Assembly: GCA_028281675.1 (NCBI GenBank)
Contig: JANQJL010000019.1
Location: 39,966 to 103,965 of the forward strand
Length of the DNA stretch: 64,000 nt
Direction of reading: 5' to 3'
Origin: Simkaniaceae bacterium
Lineage (GTDB): Bacteria; Chlamydiota; Chlamydiia; Chlamydiales; Simkaniaceae
The notes under the pieces are model-generated. The model ran no database searches. It was not told where the DNA came from and was given only the letters and a program-made list of their open reading frames with translations. A program made the translations under genes and the position numbers. Position 1 is the first letter of the stretch, and the number at the start of each line of letters is the position of its first letter. Shown piece by piece: positions 20,357-29,753 of the stretch.

Positions 20357-21388
20357 ATGAAAACACGTGCTGCTGTCCTAATCGAATGTGGAAAGCCATT
20401 AGAACTTATGGAACTGAAGATTCCAAAGCTTGAAGAGGGGCAAGTCCTTGTAGAGATCAAATATAGCGGAATCTGTCGCTCACAGCTGAATGAAATCAAT
20501 GGATTAAAAGGGCCCGATCCTTATCTCCCACACACCCTAGGGCATGAAGGATCAGGAATTGTCCATGAAGTTGGTCCCGGTGTGTCAAAAGTAAAAGCTG
20601 GGGACCGCGTCATCTTAACCTGGATCAGTGGGCAAGGAAAAAATCCACGGGGCACTGTCTATACTTCTGGCAGTTTAAAGGTAAATTCTGGAGCCATCAG
20701 CACGTTTCTTGAGTATAGTGTAATTGCAGAGAACCGACTCATTCCAATTGCTGAAACAGTTCCATTGAAAGAAGGAGCACTTTTTGGTTGTGCAATTCCT
20801 ACAGGAGCTGGCATCGTTTATAATGAGCTTAACCTTGAAGAAAGCTCATCGATTGCCATCTTTGGTCTTGGAGGAATCGGATTAAGTGCCCTTATTGCTG
20901 CCGTTGCAAAAAAGCCTAAATCGATTATCGCAATTGACTTAGAACCACAAAAACTTGAAATAGCCAAAGAGCTTGGGGCTACACACACGCTTGAGTTTGA
21001 TGAAAACCTCATGAAAAATGTTCAATCGATTACAGAGGGTTATGGTGTTGATTTTGCTGTGGAAGCAGTCGGGAAAAAGGGGGTTATGGAAAAAGCTTTT
21101 CAATCGGTCAAAGATAACAATGGTCTCTGCGTTATTGCGGGAAACGTCCCTAAAGATACCAAAATTGAATGTGATCCTTTTGATTTTATTAAAGGAAAGC
21201 GGCTAATCGGCACTTGGGGAGGAAAAGTTAATCCCGATCGAGATATCCCCATCTTTTTAGAAGCCTTTTTGAAAAATGGTCAACCCCTCCAAAAACTCAT
21301 CTCTCATGAAGCACCTTTAGAAAAGGTAAACACGCTCATTGAGACACTTGAAAAGGGGCAAGCTGCTAGAACATTAATCAGCTTTTAG
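20357..21388 (+). CDS. Zinc-type alcohol dehydrogenase (MDR superfamily)
   Basis: YSGICRSQLNEINGLKG, TLGHEGSGIVHEVGPGV, GLGGIGLSALIAA; ATG at 20357 preferred over TTG 20354. Confidence 0.9.
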   Translation: MKTRAAVLIECGKPLELMELKIPKLEEGQVLVEIKYSGICRSQLNEINGLKGPDPYLPHTLGHEGSGIVHEVGPGVSKVKAGDRVILTWISGQGKNPRGTVYTSGSLKVNSGAISTFLEYSVIAENRLIPIAETVPLKEGALFGCAIPTGAGIVYNELNLEESSSIAIFGLGGIGLSALIAAVAKKPKSIIAIDLEPQKLEIAKELGATHTLEFDENLMKNVQSITEGYGVDFAVEAVGKKGVMEKAFQSVKDNNGLCVIAGNVPKDTKIECDPFDFIKGKRLIGTWGGKVNPDRDIPIFLEAFLKNGQPLQKLISHEAPLEKVNTLIETLEKGQAARTLISF

Positions 21389-21395
21389 GTCAGTC

Positions 21396-22292
21396 ATGTC
21401 CCAGCTTTCTGTCATTCTTCCCAACTATAACCATGGCCACCTCCTACAAACTGCTTGCAAAGCAATCTTTTCCCAATCTCTGCTCCCACAAGAAGTCATT
21501 ATCATTGATGATGGTTCAACAGATCATAGTATTGAAACCATCCGCGAGCTACAGAAAAACCACCCCAACATTCAGTTGATTCAAAATAAAGAAAATCTAG
21601 GCCCTATTCCTACCATTAACAAAGGGATTGAAAAAGCGAAGGGAAAGTATTTAGCATTTTGTTCCGCCGATGACTATATCCTTCCTGGATTCTTTGAAAA
21701 AGCATTAACCCTTTTCAAGGAAAATCCAACTCTCGGCATCTGCACGGGAAGAGCAACACATTTTAAAGGAAACACTCCTGATCAACTTACAATTGAACAG
21801 CCACCTCTTCCTGATAAAGTACATATCTTTAATCCAAAAGAGCTCGCAAAAGTGTTTAAAAAATCACTCTTTTTTATTCATTCCAATTGTTCCATCTATC
21901 GAAAAAAATATATCGAGGAGTTTGGAGGACTTAACCCTAAATTGTTGAGCATTAGCGATTGGTATATTACGTGTCAAATTGCTTTACATTATGGTGTCGG
22001 CTATATTCCACACCCTTTTGGAGCTTTTCGCCTCTCACCAACTTCTTATGCCCAAAGCTTGAAAAATTCTCCTACTAAAGAGACAATGTTCCAAAATCTG
22101 ATGGATGAAATCAAATCTGAAGGAGAAGAATGGACCAAAACCATAAAGAACTCAGGACTTCTTGCGCAAGCAGGGGCCCATATGGTCCTCTTTATTCTAA
22201 AGCATCCCCACTACTGGCCCTTTTTTCCAAAGGCATTCCTAAAGAAATGCCAATTCTATTATTTGGGTAAAAAATTTACAAAAAAGAAGTAG
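21396..22292 (+). CDS. Glycosyltransferase family 2
   Basis: LSVILPNYNHGHLLQTACKAIFSQSLLPQEVIIIDDGSTDHS. Confidence 0.93.
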   Translation: MSQLSVILPNYNHGHLLQTACKAIFSQSLLPQEVIIIDDGSTDHSIETIRELQKNHPNIQLIQNKENLGPIPTINKGIEKAKGKYLAFCSADDYILPGFFEKALTLFKENPTLGICTGRATHFKGNTPDQLTIEQPPLPDKVHIFNPKELAKVFKKSLFFIHSNCSIYRKKYIEEFGGLNPKLLSISDWYITCQIALHYGVGYIPHPFGAFRLSPTSYAQSLKNSPTKETMFQNLMDEIKSEGEEWTKTIKNSGLLAQAGAHMVLFILKHPHYWPFFPKAFLKKCQFYYLGKKFTKKK

Positions 22293-22299
22293 TAATGGT

Positions 22300-22480
22300 A
22301 GGGTTGCATGCGTCGTGTTTCAAAAATTGGAAATTTGTCAAGGAGACCCTTAAAGTTTTTGTTCGGAGTGAGTGACCATTGCCCATAGGCAAGGCACGAG
22401 TGAGAACAAAAATCTTGGGGATAAGTCGACGAAGACAAAAACCAATTTTGAAGTTGCTTGAGTATAAACCTTTTCTAGGG
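22300..22480. repeat. Imperfect palindromic element (candidate MITE)
   Basis: Left tttcaaaaattggaaatttgtc and right gacaaaaaccaattttgaagttgc are inverted; inner tttttgttc / gaacaaaaa also inverted. Confidence 0.5.
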
Positions 22481-22525
22481 TGCAATAATTACCGCCCAAG
22501 AACTAAATAAAAAGGAGATAACTTC

Positions 22526-23536
22526 GTGAAAAAATTGCTCTTTATTCTACTTGTGCAAGCCTTTTTCTTTTTGAATTTTGCAGAAACACATCCTATCTCA
22601 GAGTGTGAAACAGAAGATGATAGTTTTGTATATCTTCATAAGGGCCCTAACCGCCTTGGGGACACTCTCATGCGTTATGTCGTCGATAAGAATGTATCGA
22701 TTTGTTTAAATATTCCATTGTACTATGATCCCTTCGAATATTCAGAAAGATTAAACCTTTCTAAACTTGAATATTCTACTAAGAAGTTTAAACTACCAAA
22801 TTACCAAAAGAAAAGAGCCTTCAACGCTAAGAATTTATTCGTAGAAAAAGGATTCGCTTACTTTGGTCTGCTAGACAAAGGATACTTATCTGCTAGGATG
22901 ATTCATGAATTTAAGCAAGATCTTCCTTTTATAGAGTATTTACGAAAGGCAATTTCTCCTATAGAAAAACTCCCACTCATCTATCCGCCAAAAGATATTT
23001 TTTCGGCTGCTGTTCATATTAGAAAAGGGTTGGGTTTTGATGGTCTTCAGAGTTCCCGACAGCTGGATGATCCTAGGTTAGATCAAGAACAACAAAAAGA
23101 GGGAAGGCCTCCTAATGGCAGGAATGGGATTGATTGCGTTTTTCCCTTAAAGTTCCCCCCAGAGCAATACTATGTGGACCAAATTAAAGAACTCGCACAT
23201 CAGTTGGATTACCAACCTCTTTATGTTTTTATCTTCACAGACCACCCAAATCCTTCTGTATTAACATATAGGATTAAAAGAGCTGTTGGTCTGCCTAATA
23301 TTACTTATGGTTGCCGCCAAGGTAGCAACCGCCATGATCAAAATGTGTTGATAGACCTTTTTTCGATGAGTTATAATTTTGACTCCTTGATTCGACCGGG
23401 TGATTCAGCATTTTCAATCATTGCACATCTACTGGGAGATCATCAGGTTGTAATCTATCCAACAACTTTTAAACGTTCAGGTAATTGTATAAAAATAGTC
23501 GAGGCTCAATTAGATATTAATGAAAAACATTATTAG
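22526..23536 (+). CDS. Signal-peptide-bearing fucosyltransferase-like protein
   Basis: MKKLLFILLVQAFFFLNFAE signal; AVHIRKGLGFDG, FIFTDHPNPSV, RPGDSAFSIIAHLLGDHQVVIYP resemble GT11/O-fucosyltransferase-type motifs. Confidence 0.6.
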   Translation: MKKLLFILLVQAFFFLNFAETHPISECETEDDSFVYLHKGPNRLGDTLMRYVVDKNVSICLNIPLYYDPFEYSERLNLSKLEYSTKKFKLPNYQKKRAFNAKNLFVEKGFAYFGLLDKGYLSARMIHEFKQDLPFIEYLRKAISPIEKLPLIYPPKDIFSAAVHIRKGLGFDGLQSSRQLDDPRLDQEQQKEGRPPNGRNGIDCVFPLKFPPEQYYVDQIKELAHQLDYQPLYVFIFTDHPNPSVLTYRIKRAVGLPNITYGCRQGSNRHDQNVLIDLFSMSYNFDSLIRPGDSAFSIIAHLLGDHQVVIYPTTFKRSGNCIKIVEAQLDINEKHY

Positions 23537-24521
23537 GAGTCAGTTGCAAAATTCCTGGTGGTCGCTTTTTGGTTCTTTTAACCGATTTGGCCATAAAACA
23601 CAAAGACCCTACCCTAAAAGGTATGTGAGTTCGTATTTTAGGACCAACCCAGTCAAAACTCCTAAAAAATCGACTAACTGGGAATTTTGCAATTGGCTCA
23701 GGTTTATTCTTTGCTTTTTCCTACCACTCAAATGCTACTCAAGTTTCTTTGAAAATGAGTACACGACACATTACTCTCATTGCTCTAGTTTTGGAAAGAA
23801 AATTCACCAACTAAAAGTTTGTGGTGAGCGAAGCTCTGGGACATCCTTCTTAAAAGCATTAATGGAACACAACTTTTTGGATTTGGATGTCCTCGGAGTT
23901 TGCAGTGATCGATTTGGGTATAAGCATTTTCTATGGTGGTTTGATACCCCTGCAGAAAAAGGTAAATTGCAACGTTTAAATTACAAACTAGAAGCTGTTA
24001 CATTAGCAAACAGCGATGATTGTCTTTTTATAGTCATTGTAAGAGACCCCTATGACTGGCTTAGAAGCTTTTTTTTACTACCTCACCACGTATCTCCCAC
24101 ACTACTAGATAAAGGGTTTTTTCATTTTATCAGTCAGCCATGGCATTTAAAAGATCGATTCGAAGAAATCGATGGATATAACCCTTATACAAAAAAACCT
24201 TTTTCGAATTTGCTAGAGCTAAGAAATTATAAAATGCAGAATTATTTGAAGCTTAAAGACAGAGTTAAAAATTATTGCTTTGTGAGATATGAAGATTTAT
24301 CCGCAAACCCAGAAGGTTTCGTTAACTTTATCGCAGATTTTTATAATCTAAAAAAAACTAACAAATTTGTTCCAATAACTACCTCTAGAGGGGTGGGAAA
24401 AAGTTTTTATGAAAAGAAGAACTATTTCGATTTGGACAATGAGGTTGTGGATTTTATAAATCTCTCATTGGATTGGGATACAGAAAAAAAGATCGGTTAT
24501 TCCATGAAAACTAATAGGTAG
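23520..24521 (+). CDS. Sulfotransferase-like protein with N-terminus encoded by a P2 element
   Basis: KVCGERSSGTSFLKALMEHNF (5'-PSB-like), FIVIVRDPYDWLRSFF (3'-PB-like); residues ~6-60 lie in the element, followed by hydrophobic RFILCFFLPL. Confidence 0.7.
   Translation: MKNIIRSQLQNSWWSLFGSFNRFGHKTQRPYPKRYVSSYFRTNPVKTPKKSTNWEFCNWLRFILCFFLPLKCYSSFFENEYTTHYSHCSSFGKKIHQLKVCGERSSGTSFLKALMEHNFLDLDVLGVCSDRFGYKHFLWWFDTPAEKGKLQRLNYKLEAVTLANSDDCLFIVIVRDPYDWLRSFFLLPHHVSPTLLDKGFFHFISQPWHLKDRFEEIDGYNPYTKKPFSNLLELRNYKMQNYLKLKDRVKNYCFVRYEDLSANPEGFVNFIADFYNLKKTNKFVPITTSRGVGKSFYEKKNYFDLDNEVVDFINLSLDWDTEKKIGYSMKTNR
23536..23700. mobile_element. 165-bp non-autonomous palindromic element, family P2 copy 1
   Basis: Same length as, and near-identical to, 44002-44166; TTGCAAAATTCC...GGAATTTTGCAA inverted termini; TA on the left flank only. 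Confidence 0.85.
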
Positions 24522-24543
24522 CCACTATGATAAAAACTGTAAG

Positions 24544-25002
24544 ATGCTATTTTTTAGAGGGTGCTCTGCTTCTTCTATTGATCAGGTAAATCGCTTGCAT
24601 ATAGAGCAATTTATGGAAACCTATTTAGAGCGCTTTAGAGAATATGAATCCTGGCCTCCTGAAAATAGGTTGCTTGTGTTCTATGAAGACTTTATTACCC
24701 AAATAAATGGGGAAGCTACCGTAAAGCTCTTGGATTTTATAGGTGAAGAGCCAACATTTTATTACGACTATATTCAACATAAAGAAGAGTATCAAACAAG
24801 GATTTTAAATAGCTATAAGAACCAACATAATAAAAACAAAAAAAATAGCTTATCAGGTGGGTCTTCTGTAGGTGGAGCAAAAGAGATCTATTATACGCAA
24901 GATAAACCTCCTCGCGTATTGATATATATCGACGAACTTCTCAAAAAGAAAGAACCAAAAATTTGGGAAAAATATTTAAAGCGTTTTAAAACTCGTGATT
25001 AA
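24544..25002 (+). pseudogene. Sulfotransferase C-terminal fragment
   Basis: LVFYEDFITQINGEATVKLLDFIGEE resembles the sulfotransferase C-terminal half; no PAPS-binding loop in the ORF. Confidence 0.5.
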
Positions 25003-25044
25003 GCTCACTATATTGATAAAGATAGAGCGTTATTTGGGTTTAAA

Positions 25045-25264
25045 GTACCCGTTCTCGGAGCTTAGGGCCCGCACAAGAAATTACCTCCTAATTTGACTGG
25101 CTGCAACTTTACCAAATTAAGCTTCTTCGTCGCCCCTCCCTACTTAAGAATGGTGCTCCTCATTCAGCTTAAGTTTTGCCGCGTTTCGCTCAGTCAAATT
25201 AGGAGGTAATTTCTTGTGTGGGCCCTTAAGCCCCAATGAAACAGGTTATAGCACCACAGATTTT
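25045..25264. repeat. P1-family relic split by a P3 element
   Basis: gtacccgttctcggagctta at 25045-25064 continues as agccccaatgaaacaggttatagcaccacaga after 25228; joined, it aligns without gaps to the P1 terminus. Confidence 0.85.
25065..25225. mobile_element. 161-bp non-autonomous palindromic element, family P3
   Basis: GGGCCCGCACAAGAAATTACCTCCTAATTTGAC...GTCAAATTAGGAGGTAATTTCTTGTGTGGGCCC near-perfect termini; TTA at 25062-25064 and 25226-25228. Confidence 0.93.
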
Positions 25265-25327
25265 TTTCCTTGACCATATTCTTATTAAGCTTTATCCTTT
25301 TTTATTTCCTAACAGAGAGCCACGCCA

Positions 25328-26071
25328 ATGAATAAGTTATTCTCCCTTTTAACAATTACATTTTTATCCACGGTAAGTCTTCATGCAGTCTATGAACCCC
25401 CTTCCTGTGGTTATAACTCCCCAGATCGCGCAGCAAAGGTTTATTTCGAAGCTTTCGATCGGGCAATTGAATTCGTTAAAATGAATCAAGTAGATGGGGA
25501 TATTGTTGAGTTTGGGACTTTAGAAGGGTTTACCGCAACAATCTTTGCAAAGCTCATTAAAGAGTATCATCTAAGTAATGAACTACACCTTTTTGATTCC
25601 TTTGAAGGATTTCCTGAAATCACATCAAAAGTTGATCTAAATTCCTATGAAGTAAAGGATTATAAGGTTTGGAAATCTGGCGGGATGGCTCTCAATTCTA
25701 ACATACCTGAGCTAATCAAACAAAAGCTTAAAACGATCATTCCTCTAGAGCGCGTTTTCATCCATAAAGGATATTTCAACGATACCTTTAAGAAAGGGAC
25801 ATTAAAAAGTAGACCTTCAATTGTCCATATTGACTGTGATCTATACCAATCTGCAAAAGAAGTCTTATCAAATCTCTTTAAATTTGATCTTATTCAAGAC
25901 GGAATGATTATCCTTTTTGATGACTATAACTGTGGTCGGGCAAATCCTAAATTTGGTGAGAGGAGAGCATTAGCTGAAATAATGGAAGAAAATCCGAACT
26001 ATTCTTTTAGCTTATTCTATTACTATGGCTGGCATGGGGCTGCTTTTATTATTCATAAGGAAAAGGAATGA
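25328..26071 (+). CDS. TylF/MycF-type O-methyltransferase with signal peptide
   Basis: MNKLFSLLTITFLSTVSLHA signal; VEFGTLEGFTATIFAK, LHLFDSFEGFPE, SIVHIDCDLYQSAKEVL, MIILFDDYNCG. Confidence 0.85.
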   Translation: MNKLFSLLTITFLSTVSLHAVYEPPSCGYNSPDRAAKVYFEAFDRAIEFVKMNQVDGDIVEFGTLEGFTATIFAKLIKEYHLSNELHLFDSFEGFPEITSKVDLNSYEVKDYKVWKSGGMALNSNIPELIKQKLKTIIPLERVFIHKGYFNDTFKKGTLKSRPSIVHIDCDLYQSAKEVLSNLFKFDLIQDGMIILFDDYNCGRANPKFGERRALAEIMEENPNYSFSLFYYYGWHGAAFIIHKEKE

Positions 26072-26928
26072 TGCGATTAATATTTTCTATTAGTTTTTTT
26101 GTGCTGTTATCTATATCTCTATTTGGTAAAAATAATACGACTCAAAGAGAAATTGCTAAATGTACTAATCCTCAACTGATTCAATCTATTAAAGATCAAC
26201 TTCATAGAGCTGAATTAGTTGAAAAGCCCTTTCCCCATATTGTAATCCATGATTTTTTCCCTGAAGAATTCTATCAAAATTTCGTAAATCAATGGCCACA
26301 CCCCCATCAATTCGCTCCCCCTTGTAACGGAAGGTACTCCATATTACTAAACCAGATCAACCAACACAAGCTTCCACAAAAGGAAACATTATTCTGGACA
26401 ACATTTAATGAGTACATCATTGAAACAATTATTAAACCAATCATCATTGAGAAGTTTCTCCCCTATCTCCACATCAAGTTTCCTGATGCATCAGAAGAAG
26501 AAATTGAAAGGATGAAAAGACACTTCCAGCCTGTTGCAAAAACAAATTCTATCTATTTAGATACAGGTCGTTGCTCAGTCATCACACACACTGATAAACC
26601 TCACTATTTTGTACAGTTAATCATATACATGCCCAAAGATAATGATCATGAAGGGGTTGGAACAACATTTTATTCTGGAAGCCGCCATTCTGGGAAGGAG
26701 GAAACCTGTTGGGATACACCACCTGACTTAACGTATTACAGTAAGCTCCCTTATAGAAGGAACACCTTTATTGCATTTTTACAATCCCCAACCTCCTGGC
26801 ATTCCCTTGAACCATCCCCTTACCCTAACTATTTAAGAAGAACTTTCTTCTCCCCGATTTTAACGCCACCTGAAATTTATATAAAAAATTATGGAATAGA
26901 TAAATATCGCATAAACTATTTGGAGTAA
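26068..26928 (+). CDS. 2OG-Fe(II) oxygenase-like protein with signal peptide
   Basis: MMRLIFSISFFVLLSISLFG signal; ITHTDKPHYFVQLIIYMP (HxD) and SWHSLEPSPYPNYLRRTFF (distal H and R). Confidence 0.7.
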   Translation: MMRLIFSISFFVLLSISLFGKNNTTQREIAKCTNPQLIQSIKDQLHRAELVEKPFPHIVIHDFFPEEFYQNFVNQWPHPHQFAPPCNGRYSILLNQINQHKLPQKETLFWTTFNEYIIETIIKPIIIEKFLPYLHIKFPDASEEEIERMKRHFQPVAKTNSIYLDTGRCSVITHTDKPHYFVQLIIYMPKDNDHEGVGTTFYSGSRHSGKEETCWDTPPDLTYYSKLPYRRNTFIAFLQSPTSWHSLEPSPYPNYLRRTFFSPILTPPEIYIKNYGIDKYRINYLE

Positions 26929-26930
26929 AA

Positions 26931-27728
26931 GTGAATTTTTTTAATCGTTTATTACTACTTCTTTCTCTAGCCTTCTCTTTGAATGGCTTTTCTCAAGAAT
27001 CAAGGGTTCTCATCACCTCTATTCCAAAGTCAGGAACACATTTACTCGGGAAAACAATCGAAAAAATTACCCGAACTCCAATCGGAAACTCAGATATTCA
27101 TCATACCTATGATCGTGTTGTTCATTTTGCAAAAACACATCCAGAAACACCCATTTTATTGATTGTTAGAGACCTTAGAGATGTCTCTATTTCCTATGTC
27201 CATCATCTGACTAATCAGATAAAAAGACATCCTGAACCTCCGTTTTATTATCTCTTTGGTGAAACGCGCCGCTCTAATGAACTTCTTGCAAAGCTCATTC
27301 CTCAATGGGGTCGTATCAGTTTTGAAGAAAAACTGACAGCTGTTCTAGAAGCAAATGACTTAGCCCCTTGCGATATTGATGGTTTTTTTCGTGTGGCAAT
27401 GGAATTATCAGAGCTACCAAACACCGTCCTCCTAAAATTTGAAAATATTATTGGTCCTAAGGGAGGGGGAGATCTAGAACTTCAATATAAAGAGATCCGA
27501 AAAATCGCAGAGGTTTATCAAGTAAAATTAACCGATGCTCGAGTCAAAGAAATTGCTGCAGACTTGTTTGGCCCAGTCGCTAGCGGATCTCGATGGAATG
27601 TTACTTTCAGAAAGGGGAAAATTGGGGAATGGAAAAACATCTTTAATCAACATCAAATTGAAGTATTTAAAAAGCGTTTCAATGAATACCTCTATCATTT
27701 CGGCTATATTGAGAATGATGATTGGTGA
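26931..27728 (+). CDS. Sulfotransferase (Sulfotransfer_1 type) with signal peptide
   Basis: MNFFNRLLLLLSLAFSLNGFS signal; ITSIPKSGTHLLGKTI, ILLIVRDLRDVSISYVHH. GTG start. Confidence 0.85.
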   Translation: MNFFNRLLLLLSLAFSLNGFSQESRVLITSIPKSGTHLLGKTIEKITRTPIGNSDIHHTYDRVVHFAKTHPETPILLIVRDLRDVSISYVHHLTNQIKRHPEPPFYYLFGETRRSNELLAKLIPQWGRISFEEKLTAVLEANDLAPCDIDGFFRVAMELSELPNTVLLKFENIIGPKGGGDLELQYKEIRKIAEVYQVKLTDARVKEIAADLFGPVASGSRWNVTFRKGKIGEWKNIFNQHQIEVFKKRFNEYLYHFGYIENDDW

Positions 27729-27764
27729 TATTAAAAACTTAGAGGGGACGATCTTCTAGGGAGG

Positions 27765-29753
27765 CTAGCCTCCTAACAATTGAAGATCTTGATAATAGTT
27801 CATGAGATCTCGAAAACGGGCAGCATCTTCAAAACGAAGTTCTTTTGCTGCGAGTTTCATCTCCTTTTGACACGCTTCAATCCTCTCTTCAATTTCTTTG
27901 GGATCAAGGAAGGGCTTATCCTCTTCTTTCTCTCCTTCGGCAGCTTTATGTTCCCGAAAACCTTCAGCTAAATCATCGGATAACCCCTTTTTAATTGTTT
28001 TGGGGACAATACCATGCACTCGGTTATGCTCTTCCTGAATTTTTCTTCGATCACTCGTTACTCGAATCGTATTTTCTATAGATTTTGTCTGTTTGTCGGC
28101 ATACATAATCACCCTCCCTTCACTATTTCGAGAGGCCCGTCCACAGGTTTGTGTGAGTGCTGTTTCGCTTCTAAGAAACCCTTCTTTATCAGCATCAAGG
28201 ATAGCCACGAGGGAGACTTCTGGAATATCAAGTCCTTCTCTTAAAAGGTTAATTCCCACTAAAACATCAAAAACTCCCCTTCTCAAATCTTTAATGATTT
28301 CTATTCTTTCAAGGGTATCGATATCTGAATGAAGGTATTTTGCCTTCACTCCAATTTCATTAAGATATTTGGAGAGATCTTCTGAGAGTTTTTTTGTAAG
28401 CGTCGTAACAAGGACTCTTCCCCCTTTTTCTGTTTCAATACGGATTTCATCCAGTGAATCATCCACTTGATTCGTTGCAGGTCTTACCTCAATGGTGGGA
28501 TCAAGAAGCCCTGTTGGTCGAATAATCTGTTGCACAACATCTCCCTCAGCCTCAGCTATTTCCCAAGGGCCTGGTGTTGCGGAAACATAAATCACTTGTC
28601 GAATGTATTTATAAAACTCTTCAAACTTCATGGGGCGGTTATCGTAGGCAGAGGGCAATCGAAACCCAAAATCAATAAGTGATTTTTTGCGGGCTCTATC
28701 TCCATTATGCATAGCATGAACTTGCGGGAGTGTCTGATGAGACTCATCCACAAAAAGTAAATAATCGCTCGGAAAGTAATCGAGAAGGCAGGCAGGTGGT
28801 TCCCCTGGGTTGCGGTCAGCAAAGTGGCGGGAATAATTTTCGACCCCTTTGCAATATCCAATCTCTTTGATCATTTCGAGATCATACCTTGTCCGTTGCT
28901 CAATCCGTTGCTTTTCGACTAAGAGGTTTTGTTCTTGGAAAAATTGAGTCCGCTCCTTAAGCTCTTCTTTAATTGCTTTCATGGCACTCACTCGAGCCTC
29001 TTCAGGAGTAACATGGTGTGACCCTGGATAAATTGAAAGTCCTTTGATTCGCTGCTTTACCTTTCCAATGAGTGGATCAATTTCACTGATCCTTTCAATC
29101 TCATCTCCAAAAAACTCAATACGATAGCCCAAATCATCTTCATATGCTGGGACGATCTCTAAGATATCTCCTCGTACTCTGAAGTGAGACCGGCTGAGCT
29201 CATAGTCGTTCCGCGAATATTGAAGCTCAATCAAATGGAGGAGGACATCATCGCGCCGATAGGTCTTTCCAACATTTAATGACAGTTTCATAGCGCGGAA
29301 ATATTCAGGCATTCCCAAGCCATAGATGCACGAAACAGAGGAAACAATGATGACATCATCTCTTTCTAAAAGGGAACAAGTTGCATGCAGGCGAAGTTTT
29401 TCGATTCGATCATTAATCGCAAGATCTTTTTCAATATAGGTATCTGTTCGAGCAATGTAAGCTTCAGGCTGGTAATAGTCATAATAAGAGACAAAATACT
29501 CAACAGCATTCTCAGGAAAAAGGGCTTTAAATTCTTGATAGAGTTGGGCTGCTAAGGTTTTATTATGGGCGAGAATCAGTGCAGGTTTTTGAACATTATT
29601 AATGACATTTGCCATCGTAAAGGTTTTCCCCGATCCAGTGATTCCTAGAAGAACTTGAGACCGTTTATTCATCTTGATCCCTTCGCTCAAGCGGCGAATA
29701 GCTTCTGGTTGGTCCCCTTCAGGACTAAATTCTGTCACTAATTTAAATTTCAT
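27765..29753 (-). CDS. uvrB: Excinuclease ABC subunit B
   Basis: [76 protein letters not shown]. Start set at MKFKLVTE (29753). Confidence 0.97.
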   Translation of the reverse strand: MKFKLVTEFSPEGDQPEAIRRLSEGIKMNKRSQVLLGITGSGKTFTMANVINNVQKPALILAHNKTLAAQLYQEFKALFPENAVEYFVSYYDYYQPEAYIARTDTYIEKDLAINDRIEKLRLHATCSLLERDDVIIVSSVSCIYGLGMPEYFRAMKLSLNVGKTYRRDDVLLHLIELQYSRNDYELSRSHFRVRGDILEIVPAYEDDLGYRIEFFGDEIERISEIDPLIGKVKQRIKGLSIYPGSHHVTPEEARVSAMKAIKEELKERTQFFQEQNLLVEKQRIEQRTRYDLEMIKEIGYCKGVENYSRHFADRNPGEPPACLLDYFPSDYLLFVDESHQTLPQVHAMHNGDRARKKSLIDFGFRLPSAYDNRPMKFEEFYKYIRQVIYVSATPGPWEIAEAEGDVVQQIIRPTGLLDPTIEVRPATNQVDDSLDEIRIETEKGGRVLVTTLTKKLSEDLSKYLNEIGVKAKYLHSDIDTLERIEIIKDLRRGVFDVLVGINLLREGLDIPEVSLVAILDADKEGFLRSETALTQTCGRASRNSEGRVIMYADKQTKSIENTIRVTSDRRKIQEEHNRVHGIVPKTIKKGLSDDLAEGFREHKAAEGEKEEDKPFLDPKEIEERIEACQKEMKLAAKELRFEDAARFRDLMNYYQDLQLLGG

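Noticed and set aside
19278-20357. 359-aa plus-strand ORF
   Set aside because: Antisense of tnpB; low-complexity translation without recognisable domain.
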